11,245 bases of DNA from Euryarchaeota archaeon UBA53. Its GTDB lineage: Archaea; Thermoplasmatota; Poseidoniia; Poseidoniales; Poseidoniaceae. This document shows, piece after piece, positions 1 to 6,374 of this stretch. The translations under genes were made by a program, and so were the position numbers. The stretch's first letter is position 1. Each line of letters starts with the position of its first letter. The notes below the pieces were generated by a model, which did not search any database, was not told the DNA's origin, and was given only the letters and a program-made list of their open reading frames with translations. Where the stretch lies: the NCBI GenBank assembly GCA_002507425.1, contig DAZU01000129.1:11824-23068 (forward strand), read 5' to 3'.

Positions 1-1749
1 AAAAAATTATCCGAAATAAAGGTGGTAGTCGCCGGTGCCGGAGCGTCAGCAATTGCGTGTGCATCGCATTACGTCGCTTTGGGAGTAAAACGGAAAAATA
101 TCACAATGTGTGATTCAAAAGGTATAATGACCACCAAGAGACAAAAAGCTGGAGATTTAAACGAATACAAAGCTGAATTTGCGACCGAATGCGATGACGG
201 CTCTCTAGCAGACGCAATGGTAGGAGCAGATGTACTTCTTGGCCTCTCAAAAGGAGGTCTGGTGAGCGGCGAGATGGTTTCAAAAATGGCAGATAAACCG
301 ATTATATTTGCATTAGCTAACCCAACTCCTGAAATTATGCCTGATGAGGTAAAATCGATACGTGACGATGCAATAGTAGCAACTGGCCGTTCAGATTTTC
401 CAAATCAAGTGAATAATGTCTTGGGATTCCCATATATCTTTAGGGGTGCTTTGGATGTTAGAGCAAGAGATATTACACAAAAAATGAAAATGGCTGCAAC
501 CAAAGCGTTAGCACAGTTAGCAAAGGAGCCAGTTCCAGATTACATAGCGCACGCATACTCAGGCGAATCGATGCAATATGGGCCAGATTACATAATACCC
601 AAACCATTTGACAGACGGGTCTTGATTTGGGAAGCCTCAGATGTAGCCGAAGCGGCTGTTTTAGAAGGGATAGCTGCGATAAAACCAGAGGACTTTGATA
701 AGCAGAGGTATCGTGAGTCACTCGAAGCAAGACTTGGTATGTCATATTCTGTAATGAGAGGTGTGTTCAATCAAGTAAAGGGGCGAAAGAAACGGATAGT
801 ATTCCCTGAAGGCGATAATGAAAAGGTAATTAGAGCAGCAGCACAGTGCATAGAGCAAGATATCTGCGTCCCGATTTTGTTAGGTAATTATGATAGCATT
901 CGTAAAAAAATGGAATCTTTGAACATAGAATTTGAATGTGAAATTACTAATCCGCGATATGATGAGAGAAGAATCGGAAATTATGACTTAAAACTATTAG
1001 AAAATCGAAGTCGAAAGGGAATGACAGTAATTGATGCACAAAGGCTATTGAAAAGTCGTCCATATTTTGCTGCTCAAATGGTTGACTCAGGAGAAGCTGA
1101 TGGTTTCCTCGGCGGTGTAAGTAGGAATTATGCAGATGTGTTACGTCCCTGCCTTGAGGTAATCGGTAGCAATGATGACAACCATTGTGCCATAGGTTGT
1201 TACATGATGGTAGTTAAGGGAAGGTTGATATTCCTAGGCGACGCAACTGTAAATGTATATCCTGATAGCAAGACCTTAGCTGACATAGCAGTCCAAACTG
1301 CTAAGGTTGCTAGAAGATTTGGAATCGAGCCTAAAGTTGCAATGTTATCATTTTCAAATTTTGGTAGCAGCCGAGCACAAAGATCTGAACGCATAGAGGA
1401 GGCAATCGATATTGCTAGAGGGATGGATCCATCTCTGAGTATAGACGGTCCAATGCAAGCTGATACGGCACTGAATATGGATATTCAGTCAGAGTATCCT
1501 TTCATGGACTTTGATGGACCAGCAAATGTTCTTATCTGTCCGAATTTGGCTTCTGCAAATATCGCTTACAAGTTGCTAGAACAACTTGGAGATGCTGAAA
1601 CTACCGGTCCGATTTTGGAAGGCTTAGATAAACCAGTACAACTACTAGCAAGAGCAGATGGTGTAAGACACATAGTCAACATGGCAGCAATTTGTGCGCT
1701 TGATGCAATAAGGCAAGAATCTTACTGGACTAATCTTTCAACTGAATAA
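1..1749 (+). CDS. maeB: NADP-dependent malic enzyme with C-terminal phosphotransacetylase domain (MaeB type), 5' truncated
   Basis: The frame is open from base 1, so the gene starts left of the window; the GTG at 22 lies inside the protein. 582 residues are visible. MaeB hybrids run to about 760, so roughly the first 170 residues, with the early catalytic part, are missing. Residues 8-20 carry the Rossmann nucleotide-binding loop (VVVAGAGASAIAC). The malic-enzyme segments ALANPTPEI and ATGRSDFPNQVNNVLGFPYI follow. From about residue 261 (GRKKRIVFPEGDNEKV) a PTA domain runs to the end, including DGPMQADTALN and an NLASANIAYK segment. Malic enzyme oxidatively decarboxylates malate to pyruvate, making NADPH in the cytoplasm. 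In characterised hybrids such as E. coli MaeB the PTA part is regulatory, sensing acetyl-CoA, and not an active transacetylase; whether that holds here is unknown. The stop overlaps the convergent gene by 20 bases. Confidence 0.95.
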   Translation, partial: KKLSEIKVVVAGAGASAIACASHYVALGVKRKNITMCDSKGIMTTKRQKAGDLNEYKAEFATECDDGSLADAMVGADVLLGLSKGGLVSGEMVSKMADKPIIFALANPTPEIMPDEVKSIRDDAIVATGRSDFPNQVNNVLGFPYIFRGALDVRARDITQKMKMAATKALAQLAKEPVPDYIAHAYSGESMQYGPDYIIPKPFDRRVLIWEASDVAEAAVLEGIAAIKPEDFDKQRYRESLEARLGMSYSVMRGVFNQVKGRKKRIVFPEGDNEKVIRAAAQCIEQDICVPILLGNYDSIRKKMESLNIEFECEITNPRYDERRIGNYDLKLLENRSRKGMTVIDAQRLLKSRPYFAAQMVDSGEADGFLGGVSRNYADVLRPCLEVIGSNDDNHCAIGCYMMVVKGRLIFLGDATVNVYPDSKTLADIAVQTAKVARRFGIEPKVAMLSFSNFGSSRAQRSERIEEAIDIARGMDPSLSIDGPMQADTALNMDIQSEYPFMDFDGPANVLICPNLASANIAYKLLEQLGDAETTGPILEGLDKPVQLLARADGVRHIVNMAAICALDAIRQESYWTNLSTE

Positions 1750-2551
1750 TTTCACCGTTAGAATCCAAAGCCCATGTTGGTCGTTTCGGTCTCCAAAACG
1801 CTCCGGTCACAAAACCTGCACATAGTCCTCCAAACAGAAGATTAGCCCAACCATCCAATGCGTATGAGTTGAAACCTCTTAGAATTGGTATGGTAAAACT
1901 TGGAATTATTCCTAAAATTGTGGTCCAGAAAACCTCGCTTTTGATGTTGGATAATAGATTTGCATTATCTGGAACTTTTGGGACCGAGCCCTCTCTTTTT
2001 GGTGAGACTACTATTCTGAAACCTACCTTTGGTAACGGGCGATCACCCGGCGTAGTTACACAAGCAAAAACCCCTTCCCGGGTTGGATGAGCCGATTGTG
2101 ATGCTCTGTGCCCTGAAAGTGGGCCAATCATATCTCCAATTCTCGGTCTGCCATCAAGGGGAGCACCTCGGTGGTTTCCCGTCGCCTCATCAGCCAGTAG
2201 TTCAGTCCAACCTCTTGGGAGTTTAATTTGACTTCGTGCGGCTTCCCATTCAGACTGCGTTGGCCTGCGAACTTCATCATCAAAGTGTTTTGACAAAATT
2301 TTGCATACATTATCAATTTCATCATTTGTTATCATATCTTTCAAGCCGTTACCCGTAGCCTCTTCACCGAGAATTTGTGCGTATTCAGCAATTGTGATCG
2401 GAGATTCTAAAATCAAAAATTGCGGTAGCTTGACCCTATGTCTTGGGCGCTCACTTGCATAGACCCACGCACCCCTATCTTCTCCTAAAAATACGTCACA
2501 GGGCTCAATTTTAACGAATTTGAGGCCGAACGGGCCCTCTTCAAACCCCAT
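1730..2551 (-). CDS. SUMF1/FGE-like domain protein with two C-terminal membrane segments
   Basis: A 273-residue protein. Residues 9-182 look like a divergent formylglycine-generating-enzyme/SUMF1 (C-type-lectin-like) domain. Visible landmarks are the FVKIEPCDVFLGED opening, RPRHRVKLPQFLILESPITIAEY, RRPTQSEWEAA, a GAPLDGRPR segment, and the closing VGFRIVV. The RGGSW-type core of true FGEs, with its paired cysteines, is not recognisable; HRASQS stands roughly in its place and only Cys164 lies nearby, so sulfatase-activating catalysis is unlikely. Two hydrophobic stretches at about 207-226 and 233-252 would anchor it in the membrane, followed by a short polar tail. The pentapeptide EATGN occurs twice (64-68 and 122-126). 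The ATG is 2 bases downstream of the GST-like stop, and an AGGGTG just upstream may serve as ribosome-binding site. It is the last gene of a three-gene leftward operon. Function unknown; the family assignment is fairly good. Confidence 0.75.
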   Translation of the reverse strand: MGFEEGPFGLKFVKIEPCDVFLGEDRGAWVYASERPRHRVKLPQFLILESPITIAEYAQILGEEATGNGLKDMITNDEIDNVCKILSKHFDDEVRRPTQSEWEAARSQIKLPRGWTELLADEATGNHRGAPLDGRPRIGDMIGPLSGHRASQSAHPTREGVFACVTTPGDRPLPKVGFRIVVSPKREGSVPKVPDNANLLSNIKSEVFWTTILGIIPSFTIPILRGFNSYALDGWANLLFGGLCAGFVTGAFWRPKRPTWALDSNGEIIQLKD

Positions 2552-2553
2552 GC

Positions 2554-3246
2554 TTACACCCTAAGGGTAGCTTCAACAGCACGATACCATTTCATACCAG
2601 CTTCATGCTCTTCTAATTGAGAAAATTGTGAATACGGAGATATTGATCTAACGTAACCAAACGCAGCTAAGTCTACAAGATCTGGCGAATCGCCCCCGAA
2701 GAATTCCTTTTGTCCAAATTCTTCCGTAAATTCGTCTAACAGGTCATGCCACAGTTTCTTTGGAGTTCTTCCATCCTTCTTCACTCGTTTCTTCGCAATA
2801 ATCCCCCACATTATTGGGAATCCTGCCCAAGCATAGAGTCGTTTTGAAAAGAAGCCAAAGTTTTCCAATTTTGATACGCTTGTGGTTGTTTTTAGTGCTG
2901 AGCCCAAACTACCATACAGAATCGGAATAGTAGCTTTTGACATATGCAAATCAACCCATTCCATCCATTTGTCTCGACGTTCCTTATTGTCACTAGACCA
3001 TAGCTTACCCTCGTTGTGGACAGAGTCAATGTGTTTCATAATCGGTGTGGAATCAATATGAATCTTATTCTCCGCATCAATCCAAATTGGGACCTTTTTC
3101 CACTCTGGTGCGCTTGGCAGTTTTTTGCTTTTCATTGGATTTACTTGAATTCTTTCATGGTCAATACCAAGGTGTTCCAAGAGTCCTCTTACCTTCCAAC
3201 AGAATGGACAGGTATACAACATATACAGTTGTCCAGCGTTTCCCAT
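2554..3246 (-). CDS. Glutathione S-transferase-fold protein resembling prostaglandin E synthase 2
   Basis: 230 residues. The N-terminal thioredoxin/glutaredoxin-like domain (about 7-76) has a CPFC motif at residues 13-16, a cis-proline in KKVPIW (Val52-Pro53), and IDSTPIM at 64-70, where GST folds bind the gamma-glutamyl group. The helical C-terminal half contains GFPIMWGIIAKKRVKK and FFGGDSPDLVDLAAFGYVR. This order matches the soluble part of microsomal PGE synthase 2 better than classical GSTs. Prostaglandin synthesis is not expected in a prokaryote; a thiol-disulfide or conjugation role is more likely, substrate unknown. The start ATG follows an in-frame TGA 24 bases upstream. An AGGTGATT lies about 16 bases before the ATG, further than usual. 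It sits between the 112-residue unknown gene (24-base gap) and the SUMF1-like gene (2-base gap), so is probably co-transcribed with both. Confidence 0.85.
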   Translation of the reverse strand: MGNAGQLYMLYTCPFCWKVRGLLEHLGIDHERIQVNPMKSKKLPSAPEWKKVPIWIDAENKIHIDSTPIMKHIDSVHNEGKLWSSDNKERRDKWMEWVDLHMSKATIPILYGSLGSALKTTTSVSKLENFGFFSKRLYAWAGFPIMWGIIAKKRVKKDGRTPKKLWHDLLDEFTEEFGQKEFFGGDSPDLVDLAAFGYVRSISPYSQFSQLEEHEAGMKWYRAVEATLRV

Positions 3247-3270
3247 ATTCTTCTCGCAATTGAATCACCT

Positions 3271-3609
3271 TCATGATTCATCCGGATGCACGGTTCCATC
3301 TGGCCTCCAACCTGGCTTCCAGAAACTAAGATCATCTAGCCATTGAGAAAACTCATCATCAGTAGAGTTTAGCAGCCTGTAGGCTCTAAGATTGAGCCCT
3401 TCAAGTAATGAATCTTCCATAACTCCTTCTGTATTTGCGTCCTTCCATTCTCCTACCATCTGCCTTATTTGTCGTCGAGCTTCTTCGGGTGCATCGAAGT
3501 TTCTTTCGCATACTTCTTGTAGATCTGAAAGCCAAGACCGTGTATCCCTACGTATGACGTCGGGTATTTTCTGGGTTCTATCTTTTTTCTTGAATGGCCA
3601 CCATCCCAT
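3271..3609 (-). CDS. Conserved-looking small hypothetical protein, first gene of leftward operon
   Basis: 112 residues, not recognised as any family. It starts MGWWPFKKKD, then an amphipathic, charged, probably helical body (about 16-95) with one cysteine (Cys34), and ends in a Trp/Pro-rich tail (FWKPGWRPDGTVHPDES). No membrane span or signal peptide is visible, so it is probably cytoplasmic. Support for being real: the frame fits exactly between the GST-like gene (24-base gap on the same strand) and the divergent rlmH start (56-base gap), the amino-acid composition is ordinary, and no better frame exists here. The position suggests it shares a transcript, and perhaps a process, with the GST-like and SUMF1-like proteins. 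No function can be offered. Confidence 0.7.
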   Translation of the reverse strand: MGWWPFKKKDRTQKIPDVIRRDTRSWLSDLQEVCERNFDAPEEARRQIRQMVGEWKDANTEGVMEDSLLEGLNLRAYRLLNSTDDEFSQWLDDLSFWKPGWRPDGTVHPDES

Positions 3610-3622
3610 GGAGTCTGCTAGA

Positions 3623-3630
3623 GGTTTATG
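3623..3630 (+). promoter_or_regulatory. Weak TATA-like box upstream of rlmH
   Basis: GGTTTATG lies about 39 bases upstream of the chosen rlmH ATG at 3666, predicting a transcription start near 3653 and a leader of about 13 bases. It sits inside the 56-base divergent gap between rlmH and the leftward operon. The match is weak and unsupported by anything beyond spacing. A transcript starting here would exclude the longer start at 3594. Confidence 0.25.
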
Positions 3631-3665
3631 TCAATAGTCTTGGGGTTGAACCATGTCCGCTAAAC

Positions 3666-4079
3666 ATGGGCCGGGTTATTGTTCATCTACATGGCAGACC
3701 TTCAGAAAGTAGGATGAAGGAACTGATTGAGTACTATTTAGCAAGGATTAAACCCAAAGTAAAAATCCAATATCATGATTCTAAGATTGGAGGTATGGCA
3801 TACGTATCAAACCTCCCAAAAGACACCATAATCCTTGATGAAAATGGCGAACAACTGTCTTCAATTCAGTTTTCAAAAAGGTTTGAAAGATGGTCTCTCA
3901 GTAATAGGGATGTAAATTTGGCAGTAGGTCCTGTGGACGGTTTTCCAAAGGATATTTCTTTGCAAAAGATTTCGTTATCAAAAATGACCTTTCCTCATGA
4001 ATTGGCAGCGGTTTTATTGATGGAACAACTTTACAGAGCAAATGAAATAATACGAGGCAGTTCTTATCATAGAAATTAA
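3666..4079 (+). CDS. rlmH: RlmH/YbeA-family 23S rRNA (pseudouridine-N3) methyltransferase
   Basis: 137 residues from the ATG at 3666. That start is chosen because MGRVIVHLHG followed by KELIEYYLARI aligns with the usual beginning of RlmH. An in-frame ATG at 3594 would add 24 unrelated residues and overlap the divergent gene. The C-terminal SPOUT knot signature is clear: ISLSKMTFPHELAAVLLMEQ (102-121), then YRANEIIRGSSYHR (123-136). RlmH methylates N3 of pseudouridine 1915 in helix 69 of large-subunit rRNA, using S-adenosylmethionine, as a dimer on assembled ribosomes. Two oddities stand out. The protein is about 20 residues shorter than the usual 155-160, with the loss in the region around residues 40-55. 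The glycine-rich cofactor loop reads AVGPVDGF (86-93), where IGG-x-x-G is typical. It is the first gene of the rightward group. Confidence 0.88.
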   Translation: MGRVIVHLHGRPSESRMKELIEYYLARIKPKVKIQYHDSKIGGMAYVSNLPKDTIILDENGEQLSSIQFSKRFERWSLSNRDVNLAVGPVDGFPKDISLQKISLSKMTFPHELAAVLLMEQLYRANEIIRGSSYHRN

Positions 4080-4114
4080 CAAAAATCAATTATGAGCCTA
4101 TCTGTGCACATACC

Positions 4115-4825
4115 ATGGAGACATGGTGGTTTCTAGTTCTAGAGTTCGCCTTATCGCTATCACTAATCTTGATGAGTAAAAGACAACCCTTCCCTGGGCC
4201 CTCGAGGAGATATGGTCTAGTTCTGCTAACTTTTGCTGCCCTATTTTTGTTAGGAGAGAGCGGCCCTAGGCCAACAGAAGTCCAAGTTCATCTTCTATTC
4301 CTATTGATTTATGGCTCTCTAGGGTTGTTGAGAGGTGTCCAGAATATGTTAGTCTCAAGAGATGAGGTAATTGTAGCTCCATTCGCTGGAATTATGTTTT
4401 GCGTTGCCGCAACAGCCATGATGGCTAATCAATGGGAAACATTGACTGTTGCCGAGGAGTATGCTGCATTTGCAACAATCGTCGCATTAGGTGGAGGCCA
4501 AACCTGGCTTGTCTTCAGGGGATTGTTGATCGGCAGGCTACCAATGGCATGGTCTAAAGCAGGGATTGTTGCACTGGAAAAGGGACAGATTTCTGGAGAT
4601 CACGGCGCTATCCAGTGCTTTGAACGCGCTTGGGATTTAGAAGAAGAGCACATTAACCCTATGGCATGGTCCGCACTTCATAGGATACATGATTTCGTTG
4701 GAAATGAGAAAGAGGCTGAGCACTGGGCAAAAAGGCTTGCAGAGTCTGGCGGGCAAGAAGCTGTCGCCAAGGAATGGATAATGGCAATTGATGACGCTTT
4801 ATCTATGTTAAATCCGCCCCAGTAA
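4115..4825 (+). CDS. Membrane protein with about five transmembrane segments and a TPR-like C-terminal domain
   Basis: 236 residues, no named family recognised. Hydrophobic segments lie at about 4-20, 33-47, 57-73, 84-104 and 116-138. The soluble tail (about 142-236) contains two TPR-like helical pairs: one from MAWSKAGIVALEKG to the FERAWDLEEE region, and a second from PMAWSALHRIHDF to EAEHWAKRLAES. Both begin with the same MAWS tetrapeptide (144-147 and 183-186), which suggests a tandem duplication of the motif. Such tails usually bind partner proteins at the membrane. The ATG at 4115 is 35 bases after the rlmH stop, with a weak AT-rich TATA-like stretch about 25 bases upstream and no Shine-Dalgarno sequence. 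A 55-base gap containing a palindrome separates it from the next gene. Function unknown. Confidence 0.75.
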   Translation: METWWFLVLEFALSLSLILMSKRQPFPGPSRRYGLVLLTFAALFLLGESGPRPTEVQVHLLFLLIYGSLGLLRGVQNMLVSRDEVIVAPFAGIMFCVAATAMMANQWETLTVAEEYAAFATIVALGGGQTWLVFRGLLIGRLPMAWSKAGIVALEKGQISGDHGAIQCFERAWDLEEEHINPMAWSALHRIHDFVGNEKEAEHWAKRLAESGGQEAVAKEWIMAIDDALSMLNPPQ

Positions 4826-4838
4826 TTCTATTCCTGTA

Positions 4839-4854
4839 TTAAACAACTGTTTAA
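4839..4854. promoter_or_regulatory. Palindrome overlapping a TATA-like box; candidate operator
   Basis: TTAAACAACTGTTTAA is a perfect inverted repeat of 7-base arms (TTAAACA/TGTTTAA) around a 2-base centre. Its right arm contains TTTAAA, a plausible TATA box about 28 bases upstream of the GTG at 4881. A dimeric regulator bound here would cover the box. AT-rich palindromes also occur by chance. Confidence 0.35.
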
Positions 4855-4880
4855 ACTGCACAAAACGGGGTAGGCTTTAT

Positions 4881-5201
4881 GTGGGTAAGATACAATTTAT
4901 CAATATGGTTAATCAAGAGGATGCCGAAGACTGGGCACTCTCTACGGTGTGTTGGTACGCTGTTTTCATTTGGTTTGGAGCCTCTTTGTTTTCTCAATCC
5001 CTGTACATGGCCCTCAATGGTGAGCCGTATAACGCTAATATGATTCTAGAATCTGCTGGACCGTTCGCTTGGATATTGATAGCAATCGAAATCTTAGTTT
5101 GGGGAATTGTAATTCTATTTTTTAGTCGCAAGGTTATACACCGATTTAAGGACAATCCTGCCGAAATAGGTTATTCAGACAATCCTTCACCGCAGAGTTG
5201 A
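4881..5201 (+). CDS. Small two-span membrane protein, function unknown
   Basis: 106 residues from GTG 4881, or 98 from ATG 4905. Two hydrophobic segments (about 22-42 and 61-81) flank a short loop with an NGEPYNAN stretch. The C-terminal tail is charged and Ser/Pro-rich (SRKVIHRFKDNPAEIG, then SDNPSPQS). The start is uncertain. A TTTAAA box at 4850-4855 would place transcription initiation near 4878-4881, favouring a leaderless GTG start at 4881. An ATG at 4905 gives a clean N-terminus (MVNQEDAEDWAL) but has no ribosome-binding site. It follows the TPR-tailed membrane protein and precedes the DUF2203 gene by 27 bases. No family recognised; the two hydrophobic segments support it as a real gene. 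Confidence 0.65.
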   Translation: MGKIQFINMVNQEDAEDWALSTVCWYAVFIWFGASLFSQSLYMALNGEPYNANMILESAGPFAWILIAIEILVWGIVILFFSRKVIHRFKDNPAEIGYSDNPSPQS

Positions 5202-5228
5202 ATAATCCTCTGTGCAAAAAGAGCCTCT

Positions 5229-5711
5229 GTGAAAGAAGGTTGGGACAATACTCCTCTAGCAGGCCAGCCGATGTCCGCTGAGGATTTAATTGATGAAATG
5301 GCATTGTTAGCATTACCCGAAAACGGCATAGTTGTTACAATCGATGAGGCGAGAAACTCATTAGTTGAAGTCAAAAAGTGCCTTTCCTGTCTCCAATCCA
5401 TTCAAGATTTAGCTAATGACTTAACCTCTGAATTAGAATACTTGGTTGGAAAACTACCTCCATTTGATGAGCATGTAACAGAATATGCTGATGTATTGGG
5501 GGAGTTGGTGACAGAGTGGCAAGAGATTACTGAAAGGTTTGCCTCAACAGGAGCAAATATTGCATGTTTTGACCCCGGATATGCCGAATGGTATGGAGTC
5601 GTTGATGGACATCTAGTGCTCTATTCTTGGTGTGAAGGGGAAGAAGATATTGAATGGTGGCATCCTTTAGATTCGGGTGTAGATGGCCGCAGACCTCTTG
5701 TTGAAGCATAG
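5229..5711 (+). CDS. DUF2203-family protein
   Basis: 160 residues from GTG 5229; ATG 5271 would give 146. Both starts keep the whole domain, and no ribosome-binding site decides between them. The DUF2203 domain begins at VTIDEAR (36-42), runs through a long helical, coiled-coil-like region (43-105), and ends in the family's characteristic C-terminal block: GANIACFDPGYAEW, a hydrophobic LVLYSWCEGE stretch, IEWWHPLDSG, and GRRPL at 153-157. The biochemical function of DUF2203 is not known to me. The stop lies 12 bases before the cobalamin adenosyltransferase ATG, so the two are very probably co-transcribed. This is the only contextual clue and does not prove a cobalamin role. No membrane segment or signal peptide; probably cytoplasmic. 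Confidence 0.85.
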   Translation: MKEGWDNTPLAGQPMSAEDLIDEMALLALPENGIVVTIDEARNSLVEVKKCLSCLQSIQDLANDLTSELEYLVGKLPPFDEHVTEYADVLGELVTEWQEITERFASTGANIACFDPGYAEWYGVVDGHLVLYSWCEGEEDIEWWHPLDSGVDGRRPLVEA

Positions 5712-5723
5712 GTTGGGACGTAC

Positions 5724-6338
5724 ATGGTCCGAATTACTAGGGTTCATACTGGGGGCGGCGATTTAGGCGAAACATCACTTGTTGACGGTAGTCGCGTTTC
5801 GAAGAGCGATAAAAGAATTGAGATTGTGGGAAACTGCGATGAGGTCAATGCCTTGCTGGGTATTGTTTTGATGGAATGTATGCGACTGCCTGACATTCAT
5901 TCAGATGGGCGTGAGAGAGTGGGAGTAAAAGATGTCAAGCGCGTTTGCGCGCCTCACTTGCTAAGGCTTCAAAGCGAGTTATTTGATTTAGGAGCCGAAT
6001 TGGCTTGTCCGATTGATAAAATTCCAAAATACATGCAATTGGTTGACAAAGAAGATTCGGATAGGCTTTGCGACGAAATGGATAACTGGATTGAGGAACT
6101 TCCTCCCCTAGAGAGTTTCATTCTACCTACTGGATCTGGTCCTGTTGCTCAAATGCACCTTGCAAGAACAGTAACAAGAAGACTGGAGAGGTCTATGGTG
6201 AGTATGAAAGATGAAATTAGGCCATTAGCACTCCAGTATGTCAATAGACTCTCGGACTGGATTTTTGTTCTTACTCGATGGGTGTCTTTGACTTTGAAGG
6301 AGGAAGAAACTCTCTGGATACCTAAAGGTCGAAGATAA
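5724..6338 (+). CDS. pduO: PduO/MMAB-type ATP:cob(I)alamin adenosyltransferase
   Basis: 204 residues, slightly longer than the 180-190 common in the family. The N-terminal ATP-binding loop is TRVHTGGGDLGETSLVDG (5-22), followed by RVSKSDKRIEIVGNCDEVNA (24-43). The second conserved block is FILPTGSGPVAQMHLARTVT (132-151) with RRLER (152-156), and the third is YVNRLSDWIFVLTRW (172-186). All expected ATP- and cobalamin-contacting segments appear intact. The enzyme transfers the adenosyl group of ATP to reduced cobalamin, giving adenosylcobalamin, the coenzyme of methylmalonyl-CoA mutase and class II ribonucleotide reductase; neither partner is in this window. The extra length comes from a charged insertion at about 54-76. 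It lies 12 bases after the DUF2203 gene and is probably translated from the same transcript. It converges on the Nudix gene with a 36-base gap. Confidence 0.95.
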   Translation: MVRITRVHTGGGDLGETSLVDGSRVSKSDKRIEIVGNCDEVNALLGIVLMECMRLPDIHSDGRERVGVKDVKRVCAPHLLRLQSELFDLGAELACPIDKIPKYMQLVDKEDSDRLCDEMDNWIEELPPLESFILPTGSGPVAQMHLARTVTRRLERSMVSMKDEIRPLALQYVNRLSDWIFVLTRWVSLTLKEEETLWIPKGRR

Positions 6339-6356
6339 TTTGAAATGAGAAAGTAA

Positions 6357-6361
6357 TTTTT
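6357..6361 (+). terminator. Possible T-run terminator after the adenosyltransferase gene
   Basis: A run of five T residues lies 18 bases past the stop of the adenosyltransferase gene, in the 36-base gap between convergent genes. Archaeal intrinsic termination needs only a T-rich stretch on the coding strand, so this is a plausible terminator. No hairpin precedes it. The signal is short and could be chance. Confidence 0.3.
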
Positions 6362-6374
6362 CAATGATTAGGTT

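Noticed and set aside
3594..3665. Longer start for rlmH, adding 24 residues
   Set aside because: The extra residues match nothing in RlmH, overlap the start of the divergent gene, and would lie upstream of the weak TATA-like box.
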